Assembly: GCA_902489855.1 (NCBI GenBank)
Contig: CABUBS010000097.1
Span: 1 to 7,883, forward strand
DNA length: 7,883 bases
Origin: an uncultured Collinsella sp.
Lineage (GTDB): Bacteria; Actinomycetota; Coriobacteriia; Coriobacteriales; Coriobacteriaceae
Direction: 5' to 3'
In this document: positions 1 to 5,074 of the stretch, one piece after another
How the letters are laid out: the number at the start of each line of letters is the position of its first letter
How positions within the stretch are numbered: position 1 is the first letter of the stretch
Notes under the pieces: model-generated
Told to the model about the DNA's origin: nothing
Seen by the model: only the letters and a program-made list of their open reading frames with translations
The model's database searches: none
Translations under genes and position numbers: made by a program

Positions 1-1
1 C

Positions 2-424
2 GTCGGGCCCGAGGCCGTTGACGGCCAGCTTGCTGCCGATGGCGCTGCCGCCAAAAAGACCTCGCTGATCCCCACGCTTATCCTGGTTGCCGTACTTGTC
101 GTTGCCACGCCGCTGGGCTTGCTCGCTACTGGTGACGCCTGGGGCGAGTGGGACGGCGAGGGCGCCGCGACCGCTGTTCAGGAGGCTGGCGACGACAGCT
201 TGCAGGCTTCGGTCGGCTTGGATGCCCCGACCTTTGCCGATTCGTTGCCCACGGGCGATTACCTGCAGGCCTATTCCGAGGAGCAGGGTTTTGGCTTTGC
301 CGGCCAAGCTGCCATGTATATCCTCTCCGGCGTGATTGGCGTGGCGGTGCTCACCATCGTATTCCGTCTTGTTTCGCTGACGGCAAAGGAAAGCGGGTCC
401 CATGCAAACGGTCGAGCTGCCTAG
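2..424 (+). CDS. cbiM: Cobalt/nickel ECF transporter substrate-binding subunit CbiM, C-terminal part (5' end outside window)
   Basis: Only the last 140 codons are present; the open frame runs in from the left edge and stops at TAG 422-424. The visible part has a hydrophobic segment (IPTLILVAVLVVATPLGLLA, about residues 23-42 of the fragment), then TGDAWGEW, a roughly 60-residue acidic linker, and a second membrane helix (AAMYILSGVIGVAVLTIVF) near the C-terminus. PLGLLA followed by AWGEW is typical of the PDGLE/CbiN-like domain fused to the end of CbiM/NikM proteins. In that family the CbiM body binds Co2+ or Ni2+ in the membrane and the CbiN-like part supports loading. The gene overlaps cbiQ by 23 bp, implying translational coupling, and cbiO follows. 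The metal cannot be decided without the N-terminal metal-binding residues, and any cobalamin riboswitch would lie upstream of the window. Confidence 0.82.
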   Translation, partial: VGPEAVDGQLAADGAAAKKTSLIPTLILVAVLVVATPLGLLATGDAWGEWDGEGAATAVQEAGDDSLQASVGLDAPTFADSLPTGDYLQAYSEEQGFGFAGQAAMYILSGVIGVAVLTIVFRLVSLTAKESGSHANGRAA

Positions 425-1238
425 CTGGCTCGCGGCCCAAGAGCGATACGAGCCCACGGGCGCTCGGCATCGCGTCATGCAAAAGAACGTCCTGCACCTG
501 GCGAGCCTGCTCGAGCGGGTTCGCCTGGGCGGCGGCGCACACGAGGGCGGGTCGATCATCGACCGCGCCCTTTCTTCCGTTTCGGCGCCGGTGCGCCTGC
601 TCGGCATGCTCGTCTGTATCCTGTGCGTGTGTCTGACGCAAAGCCCGCTGTACCTGATGCTGATGGCGGCGATCGCGCTGGTGTTGATCGCCGCGCGCCC
701 CGTGCGCGGTCTGCGGGCGACCTTTATGCCTGCGCTGGCCGCCGCGGGATTTGCCGTGGTCTTGGCACTGCCGGCCCTGCTGCTGGGCGCTTCCGCCACG
801 ATCGCCATGTTCAAGATCGCGCTCAAGACGTTCGTTAACGTGTCACTGGTGCTGGGTGTTTCGTGGACGCTCACCTGGAGCCGTATGTCGGCGGCGCTCA
901 AGGCGCTGCACCTGCCCGACGAGGTTATCTTTACCTTTGACATGGCGCTCAAGCACATTGAGGTGCTCGGCCGCACGGCGCACGACCTCACCGAATCGGT
1001 CATGCTGCGCAGTGTGGGCCGCGCGCCTGCGGGTTTTTCGCGTACCGATTCGGTGGCGGGTATCATGGGCATGACATTTATCAAGGCGATGGAATGCAGC
1101 CGCGCGATGGACGAGGCCATGCTCTGCCGTGGGTTTGCCGGCGCGTATCCGGTGCCTGCCCGGAGCAGTCTGAGTTGGCGCGATGCGGTCTATGCGGGGG
1201 TCGTGCTGTTGCTGTCGGCGCTGTGTGCGGCGCTGTAG
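402..1238 (+). CDS. cbiQ: ECF transporter transmembrane coupling subunit CbiQ
   Basis: A 278-residue membrane protein of the CbiQ/EcfT family, which couples ATP hydrolysis by CbiO to metal uptake through CbiM. The hydrophilic N-terminus (about 1-64) is followed by hydrophobic segments near residues 66-98, 108-130 and 134-158, a long cytoplasmic region, and a last membrane helix at about 262-278. The cytoplasmic region carries the two arginine-containing coupling motifs expected of EcfT proteins, seen here as MLRSVGR (201-207) and AMLCRGF (239-245); in the family these contact the ATPase. ATG 402 is preceded by AAAGGAAAG at 385-393 and lies inside the end of cbiM, the normal arrangement for this operon. 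A later ATG at 477 would remove 25 residues and lacks an obvious ribosome site. Cobalt versus nickel is not resolved. Confidence 0.88.
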   Translation: MQTVELPSWLAAQERYEPTGARHRVMQKNVLHLASLLERVRLGGGAHEGGSIIDRALSSVSAPVRLLGMLVCILCVCLTQSPLYLMLMAAIALVLIAARPVRGLRATFMPALAAAGFAVVLALPALLLGASATIAMFKIALKTFVNVSLVLGVSWTLTWSRMSAALKALHLPDEVIFTFDMALKHIEVLGRTAHDLTESVMLRSVGRAPAGFSRTDSVAGIMGMTFIKAMECSRAMDEAMLCRGFAGAYPVPARSSLSWRDAVYAGVVLLLSALCAAL

Positions 1239-1263
1239 CACGGGTGCTGCGGCCGATGTAGAT

Positions 1264-1272
1264 AGGGAAAGG
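1264..1272 (+). promoter_or_regulatory. Shine-Dalgarno site setting the TTG start of cbiO
   Basis: AGGGAAAGG lies 7 nt before TTG 1280 and much too far before ATG 1292, so it decides for the non-ATG start. No promoter-like sequence is evident between cbiQ and cbiO, which fits co-transcription. Confidence 0.6.
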
Positions 1273-1279
1273 CAACGTT

Positions 1280-2050
1280 TTGGCAATCGAGATGAATAGC
1301 CCTGCGGGTGTTGGGGACGTGCGCGCCTCCGGTGCGGTACCGCTCATTGAGCTGCGCGACGTGGTGTTTTCCTATGCTGGGCATACGGTGGTCGATGGCG
1401 TTTCGCTGCAGGTTAATCGCGGCGAGCTCGTTGCCCTGCTCGGCCCCAATGGCTGCGGCAAGACGACGATCATGCGGCTTATCAACGGGCTTGAGGTGCC
1501 GAACGCGGGCACGTATCTGTTCGATGGCGAAATGGTCGATGCCGCTTACCTCGCCGATCCAGTGCGGTCACAGCGCTTCCATCGGCGCGTGGGCTTTGTG
1601 TTTCAGAACGCCGACGCCCAGCTGTTCTGCGCGACCGTGGGCGAGGAAGTCGCCTTTGGCCCGGCTCAGATGGGCCTGCCGGCAGGCGAGCTTGAGCGCC
1701 GCGTGCGCGACGCGATGGAGCTGTTCCAGGTTGCCGACCTCGTCGATGCTTCACCCTATCAGCTTTCGGGCGGGCAAAAGAAGCGTGTGGCGCTGGCCGC
1801 CATCGTTTCTATGAATCCGGACATCCTGGTGCTCGACGAGCCCACCAACGGGCTCGACGAGGACTCGTGCGACATTGTTGTCGGCTTCCTTTTGGCTTAT
1901 GTTGCGGCAGGCAAGACGGTGCTCATGAGCACTCATCATCAGGATTTGGTGCGCCGCCTGGAGGCTCGCGCTATCTATATCGACCGGTATCATCACGTGG
2001 TCGATGCGCCAACGCCCTCGTATGGGACCGAAAGTGACGCTGTCCGGTAG
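1280..2050 (+). CDS. cbiO: ECF transporter ATP-binding subunit CbiO
   Basis: A 256-residue ABC ATPase that powers the CbiMQ metal importer from the cytoplasmic face. All nucleotide-binding motifs are present in order: Walker A GPNGCGKTT (55-63), Q-loop FQNADAQLF (108-116), signature LSGGQKKRVALA (162-173), Walker B ILVLDEPTNGLD (182-193) and the H-loop histidine in STHH (His219). FQNADAQLF followed by TVGEEVAFGP is characteristic of the ECF/CbiO branch rather than of solute-binding-protein importers. The start is a TTG at 1280, chosen because AGGGAAAGG (1264-1272) sits 7 nt upstream; the in-frame ATG at 1292 would be about 19 nt from that site. It follows cbiQ after 41 nt, probably in the same transcript. 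The roughly 20-residue N-terminal lead before the ABC fold has no recognised function. Confidence 0.92.
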   Translation: MAIEMNSPAGVGDVRASGAVPLIELRDVVFSYAGHTVVDGVSLQVNRGELVALLGPNGCGKTTIMRLINGLEVPNAGTYLFDGEMVDAAYLADPVRSQRFHRRVGFVFQNADAQLFCATVGEEVAFGPAQMGLPAGELERRVRDAMELFQVADLVDASPYQLSGGQKKRVALAAIVSMNPDILVLDEPTNGLDEDSCDIVVGFLLAYVAAGKTVLMSTHHQDLVRRLEARAIYIDRYHHVVDAPTPSYGTESDAVR

Positions 2051-2082
2051 GGGCTGCGTGGGGCGCGTGATCCGCTTGTAAC

Positions 2083-2099
2083 GCCGCCGTGTAGGCGGC
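2083..2099 (+). terminator. Weak hairpin after the cbi operon
   Basis: GCCGCC and GGCGGC form a perfect 6-bp stem around a GTGTA loop, 33 nt after the cbiO stop. No T-run follows, so it is at best a poor intrinsic terminator. It may only be a transcript 3'-end structure, leaving possible readthrough into the next gene. Confidence 0.3.
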
Positions 2100-2105
2100 C
2101 CCGAA

Positions 2106-2114
2106 TGGTATAGT
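2106..2114 (+). promoter_or_regulatory. Putative extended -10 promoter for the phospholipase-like gene
   Basis: TGGTATAGT matches the extended -10 pattern TGnTATAAT with one mismatch. The -35 position falls in the GC-rich hairpin at 2083-2099 and has no TTGACA-like hexamer, as is common for extended -10 promoters. Transcription would start near 2121, giving a leader of about 18 nt. Confidence 0.4.
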
Positions 2115-2138
2115 TATCCGAGTTTTACGGGGGTGGCT

Positions 2139-2987
2139 ATGCCAAGTTGGAATATTCATATCGCTCAGACGGAGCGCTTGCTGGCGCGTGCCGGCGCCGT
2201 CGCCGATACCGTGCGCGACCGTAATGCCTTTTTGTTTGGCTGCGTGGTTCCGGATATCTTTGTGGGCTACATGGTTCCCGGTATTGCCGATCCCATTCCC
2301 TATCGTATAACGCACTTTGCCAAGCCCGAGCCGATCCCCAAGCCTCGTGAGCACGAGTTTTGGGATACCTATGTGGCCCCGCTGTTGAGCGGCGCTCCGG
2401 CTGGTGCACCGGCTGCGGCGACCTCGATCGTGGAGGAGCGCGAGCGACTCAATCGAGTTCACTATCCCCATCGCTATGAGGGAGCCGAGCCCGTGGAAGG
2501 CCCCGATGCAGATGAGTTTTCGATGGCATCCGAGGATGTGGCGCAGTCGTTGCTCGATCTAACGCTGGGCGTTTGGTCGCATCTGGTGGCCGATACCGTG
2601 TGGAACACGCGCGTGAACCAGTATCTTAAGGCGCATGGCGGCAAGCCGTGCGAGGAGTTTCGCATTAAAAAGCAGGGTGACTTTGACTGGTTTGGCAAGA
2701 CGCTCGGCATCGTTTCTATTCCGCGTGCGACCGATCGCTTGTATACCGCGGCGACGCGTTTTGGGCAGTATCCCATCCATAAGGAATACGTGCTCAAGAC
2801 CATCGGCGTTATGCACGAGATTGTACGCGAAAACCCCGGCGAGCCCGATCATCCGCCGTACCGCCTGCTGACCGAGAAATTCTTTGACGCAACGTTTACC
2901 GAGGTCATCGAGCTGACCGAAGCGGGCTTTGCGGCTCGCGTTGCTGCTTCTGACGTTCCCGCAGTCCCCCTGATCGCTAGCTGCTAG
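2139..2987 (+). CDS. Zinc-dependent phospholipase C family protein
   Basis: A 282-residue protein that I place in the zinc-dependent phospholipase C / S1-P1 nuclease-like superfamily from its N-terminus (MPSWNIHIAQTERLL) and spaced metal-ligand-like residues: Trp4, His7, Asp39 in GCVVPDIF, His59 in YRITHF, and His148/Asp152 in WSHLVADTVWN (an HxxxD pair). The family uses a tri-zinc site to cleave phosphodiesters. The substrate here is unknown. No signal peptide or membrane segment is visible, so it is probably cytoplasmic, unlike secreted Bacillus phospholipase C. ATG 2139 is preferred over GTG 2133 because GGGGG at 2129-2133 is 5 nt before the ATG, whereas no ribosome site precedes the GTG. 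It is a single gene convergent with pyk. Family assignment is moderate, and enzymatic activity is not shown. Confidence 0.65.
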   Translation: MPSWNIHIAQTERLLARAGAVADTVRDRNAFLFGCVVPDIFVGYMVPGIADPIPYRITHFAKPEPIPKPREHEFWDTYVAPLLSGAPAGAPAAATSIVEERERLNRVHYPHRYEGAEPVEGPDADEFSMASEDVAQSLLDLTLGVWSHLVADTVWNTRVNQYLKAHGGKPCEEFRIKKQGDFDWFGKTLGIVSIPRATDRLYTAATRFGQYPIHKEYVLKTIGVMHEIVRENPGEPDHPPYRLLTEKFFDATFTEVIELTEAGFAARVAASDVPAVPLIASC

Positions 2988-3001
2988 CCGGCCGGCTTGA
3001 C

Positions 3002-3016
3002 GGTGAACAGTTCACC
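3002..3016. repeat. Perfect 15-bp palindrome between convergent genes
   Basis: GGTGAAC, a central A and GTTCACC form a perfect inverted repeat 15 bp after the phospholipase-like gene. As RNA it would make a 5-bp stem with a 5-nt loop and no U-run, so it is a weak terminator. It is also the right size for a dimeric regulator site, but lies between 3' ends. Confidence 0.45.
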
Positions 3017-3110
3017 CCAATTGACCAACGGCTCCCCTTGCAGGACGTCTTCGGTGGTGCGCTCGGCATCGGAGAGGCTTGCGACTGAACGCAAATCGAT
3101 GAAGCGGCAT

Positions 3111-3135
3111 ATGAATAAGGAAGGCTTTGCCTTCC
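3111..3135 (-). terminator. Probable intrinsic terminator of pyk
   Basis: GGAAGGC and GCCTTCC (3119-3125 and 3129-3135) form a perfect 7-bp stem with a 3-nt loop. On the minus strand it is followed by TTATTCAT, a modest T-rich tail, about 37 nt after the pyk stop. In the plus direction GGGCCC follows instead, so it fits pyk better than the phospholipase-like gene. Confidence 0.5.
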
Positions 3136-3172
3136 GGGCCCTTTGCAATGCAAACCTGCTTGCAAGTGCGAT

Positions 3173-4633
3173 TTAGCGCACCTGAGCGACGTAAGCGACG
3201 TTGGTCGAGGAGACCTTGTCCTCGAGCTGGACGCTCATGCGGGGATCGCCGGCAGTAGCGACAGTCAGATCGCCCGTCTCGACGTAGCCGAGCTCCTTGG
3301 CGGTCTCGATCGCCTTGACGATCGTGCCGTTGACGGTGCCCTGGGTGATCTCGGCCTGGTGCGGGATGACGCCCCAGTACATGATCATCTGCTGGACGGC
3401 CCACTCGTGGCGGGAGAACGCGCAAATCGGCATGTTGGGACGGAAGTGCGAGATCAGGCGAGCGGTACGACCGGTGGTCGTCGGCACGGTGATGCACTTG
3501 GCGCCAACGGTGGTAGCCATGTTTACAGCGGACATACCCACAACGTTGTTGACGACGCGGGTGCCGTGAGCGTCAGCCGGAACCTCGAGCGGAGCGTGAG
3601 CCGGGAGGTACTTCTCGGTCTCGAGAGCAATGCTGGCCTGCATCTTAACGGCCTCGACCGGGTACTTACCGGCAGCGGACTCGCCAGAGAGCATGACGGC
3701 GTCGGTGCCGTCGTAGATGGCGTTAGCAACGTCGGCAACCTCGGCGCGCGTCGGGCGCGGGTTCTGCTGCATGGAGTCGAGCATCTGCGTAGCGGTGATG
3801 ACAGGCTTGTAAGCCGCGTTGCACTTGGCGATGATCTCCTTCTGGATGTGGGGAACGAGCTCGGGCTTGATCTCGATGCCCAGGTCGCCACGGGCGACCA
3901 TGATGCCGTCGGAAGCCTCGAGGATCTCGTCGAAGTTCTCGACGCCCAGGGCGCACTCGATCTTCGGGAAGATCGTCACGTGCTCGCCACCGTTCTCGCG
4001 GCAAAGCTCGCGGATGCCGCGGACGGACTCGCCGTCACGGATGAAGGAAGCGGCGATGTAGTCGATATTCTCGGTCAGGCCAAAGAGGATGTCCTGACGA
4101 TCGCGCTCGGTGATGGCGGGCAGCGAGATGTTGACGTTGGGCATGTTGACGCCCTTGCGCTCGCCGATCAGGCCGTCGTTCTTGACGACGCAGGTCATGT
4201 CCTGGCCGTCGACGGACTCGACCTCGAGGGCAACCAGGCCGTCGTCGATCAGGATAAGGGAGCCCTTCTCGACCTCGGAGGGCAGAGCCAGGTAGTCGAG
4301 GGAGATGTGCTCAGAGGTGCCGTGGAAATCCTCGGACGTGGGCTGAGCGGTGACGACGATCTTATCGCCGGTCTTGACGGCAACCTTCTTGCCGTCGACC
4401 AGAAGGCCGGTGCGGACCTCGGGGCCCTTGGTGTCGAGCAGGATGCCGACGGGCAGACCGAGCTCCTTGGAAATACGACGGACGCGCTCGATGCGACCGT
4501 GGTGCTCGTCGTAGGATCCGTGCGAGAAGTTAAAACGGGCGACGTTCATGCCCGCCTTGATCATCTCGCGGATGGTCTCGTCGCTATCGCAGGCGGGACC
4601 CATGGTGCATACAATCTTGGTGCGCTTGTACAT
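3173..4633 (-). CDS. pyk: Pyruvate kinase
   Basis: A complete 486-residue pyruvate kinase, which transfers phosphate from phosphoenolpyruvate to ADP in the last step of glycolysis. The N-terminus KIVCTMGPA is followed by the substrate/K+ pocket (Arg33, Asn35, Ser37, Asp67-Thr68), then TKGPE (68-72), the B domain (about 70-170), the catalytic region FPKIE with Lys224 and Glu226, MVARGDLG (245-252, metal ligand Asp250) and ATQMLDSM (281-288). The C-terminal domain holds the usual effector region, and there is no extra PEP-utiliser domain. Glu72 matches rabbit Glu117, the residue associated with K+-dependent enzymes. ATG 4633 has GGAGG (4639-4643 on the plus strand) 5 nt upstream. Codons are strongly C/G-ending, as in highly expressed genes, which also explains a long spurious open frame on the opposite strand. 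It is divergent from the P-type ATPase gene. Confidence 0.97.
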   Translation of the reverse strand: MYKRTKIVCTMGPACDSDETIREMIKAGMNVARFNFSHGSYDEHHGRIERVRRISKELGLPVGILLDTKGPEVRTGLLVDGKKVAVKTGDKIVVTAQPTSEDFHGTSEHISLDYLALPSEVEKGSLILIDDGLVALEVESVDGQDMTCVVKNDGLIGERKGVNMPNVNISLPAITERDRQDILFGLTENIDYIAASFIRDGESVRGIRELCRENGGEHVTIFPKIECALGVENFDEILEASDGIMVARGDLGIEIKPELVPHIQKEIIAKCNAAYKPVITATQMLDSMQQNPRPTRAEVADVANAIYDGTDAVMLSGESAAGKYPVEAVKMQASIALETEKYLPAHAPLEVPADAHGTRVVNNVVGMSAVNMATTVGAKCITVPTTTGRTARLISHFRPNMPICAFSRHEWAVQQMIMYWGVIPHQAEITQGTVNGTIVKAIETAKELGYVETGDLTVATAGDPRMSVQLEDKVSSTNVAYVAQVR

Positions 4634-4696
4634 TCAGACCTCCATCTGACATCGTCTTGCGCTGATAGATAAACCATAAGAAATAAAACTGAGATG

Positions 4697-4702
4697 ATTA
4701 TA
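4697..4702 (-). promoter_or_regulatory. -10 box of the pyk promoter
   Basis: Read on the minus strand this is a perfect TATAAT, 64 bp before the pyk start. The best -35 candidate is a poor TTGGGG with a 19-nt spacer. Transcription would begin near 4690, giving a leader of about 57 nt. A weak -35 may mean that an activator helps, perhaps at the upstream inverted repeats. Confidence 0.55.
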
Positions 4703-4759
4703 ACGAAATGGCGACCGAATACCCCAAAAAATCGACCGTATGCCGAATTAGAAGTTCAT

Positions 4760-4788
4760 TTTTTGCGAAAAAACGGTATATGCAAAAA
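4760..4788. promoter_or_regulatory. Inverted repeat upstream of pyk, candidate operator
   Basis: TTTTTGC (4760-4766) and GCAAAAA (4782-4788) are perfect inverted copies with centres 22 bp apart, about two turns of DNA. A nested TTTTTT-GCG-AAAAAA lies on the left side. It lies about 58 bp upstream of the pyk -10 box, and about 140 bp upstream of the ATPase -35. The similar GAAAAAACG string recurs at about 4850. No regulator is recognised. Confidence 0.3.
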
Positions 4789-4866
4789 CTTTACCAACCG
4801 TTCTAACCGCTGCTATCTGGGCGATATTTCAGTTTGATGATGCACCGAAGAAAAAACGTTTTATCA

Positions 4867-4877
4867 ATGTTGAACAT
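4867..4877. repeat. 11-bp palindrome in the divergent region
   Basis: ATGTT, central G, AACAT is a perfect short palindrome, 50 bp upstream of the ATPase -35 candidate. It could bind a regulator, but short palindromes arise easily in AT-rich DNA. Confidence 0.2.
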
Positions 4878-4926
4878 CATACGGTCTGCATCGTTGCGAA
4901 TGGACCCTATTTCCAAATGGATTGTT

Positions 4927-4956
4927 TTGGCTAGACGCGTTGCTTTGGGGTACCAT
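4927..4956 (+). promoter_or_regulatory. Putative promoter of the P-type ATPase gene
   Basis: TTGGCT (4927-4932) and TACCAT (4951-4956) are separated by 18 nt, each matching consensus at four of six positions. The start would be near 4963, just before the first leader hairpin at 4971, which makes a leader of about 112 nt. The match is modest, but its position relative to the leader structure is convincing. Confidence 0.4.
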
Positions 4957-4970
4957 AGCTCCACTATCAA

Positions 4971-5067
4971 CTGCCGCTCAGCACGGCAGCCTTGATGAGC
5001 CCTTGCCCTTCTCCTGGGAATTATGATCGGGCATCAATCTGCTGAGTGGCCCGAATCCCAGGAGGGG
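4971..5067 (+). promoter_or_regulatory. Structured 5' leader with kissing loops and a sequestered ribosome site (candidate riboswitch)
   Basis: Four pairing elements are visible. Hairpin 1 is CTGCCG/CGGCAG (4971-4976, 4984-4989) with 7-nt loop CTCAGCA. Hairpin 2 is TCGGGC/GCCCGA (5027-5032, 5049-5054) with a 16-nt loop containing TGCTGAG (5040-5046), the exact complement of the whole loop of hairpin 1. An outer helix pairs 5008-5019 (CTTCTCCTGGGA) with 5056-5067 (TCCCAGGAGGGG), 12 bp including two G-U pairs, and covers the ATPase Shine-Dalgarno sequence. An alternative helix, TTGATG-CCC (4992-4997, 5000-5002) with GGGCATCAA (5029-5037), would disrupt hairpin 2. No U-run follows, so control would act on translation. 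I see no yybP-ykoY or M-box signature. The pairings are direct; the regulatory role is inferred. Confidence 0.55.
5060..5067 (+). promoter_or_regulatory. Strong Shine-Dalgarno sequence of the P-type ATPase gene
   Basis: AGGAGGGG lies 7 nt before ATG 5075 and fixes that start. It is entirely contained in the right arm of the 12-bp leader helix, so it would be inaccessible when that helix forms. Confidence 0.8.
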
Positions 5068-5074
5068 ACTCTAT

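Larger units (their letters stand above)
2984..3172 (-). other. Open, protein-like frame in phase with pyk after its stop codon
   Basis: Directly after the pyk TAA, the same frame stays open for 62 codons on the minus strand before a TAG at 2986-2984. The last 40 or so codons read like ordinary protein (for example RFIDLRSVASLSDAERTTED and later GEPLVNWGELFTVKPAG), with mostly G/C third bases. There is no in-frame ATG or GTG, and the likely pyk terminator hairpin lies inside the frame, so this is not a normal gene. It could be the decayed tail of a lost gene or a chance open frame. Apart from this, the 185-bp gap between the phospholipase-like gene and pyk holds only the hairpins listed separately. 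Confidence 0.25.

Noticed and set aside
2133..2138. GTG at 2133 as the start of the phospholipase-like gene
   Set aside because: It lies within the G-run that serves as ribosome site for ATG 2139 and has no ribosome site of its own; the family sequence begins MPSWNIH at the ATG.
3002..3016. LexA (SOS) box in the GAAC/GTTC palindrome
   Set aside because: LexA sites of this type need four bases between GAAC and GTTC; here there is one, and no promoter is adjacent.
3143..4672. A 509-codon open frame antisense to pyk
   Set aside because: Its translation is rich in Asp, Gly, Leu and Val with no recognisable domain. It is the expected by-product of strongly G/C-ending codons in pyk, whose frame holds all the pyruvate kinase motifs.
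4963..5067. A known manganese (yybP-ykoY) or magnesium (M-box) riboswitch
   Set aside because: These would be reasonable before a cation ATPase, but I could not find the conserved GGGGAGUAG-type strand of yybP-ykoY or the M-box core; only a covariance-model search could settle this.
5008..5067. The leader helix as an intrinsic transcription terminator
   Set aside because: No T-run follows the helix; the start codon follows at once, so translational masking is the better reading.
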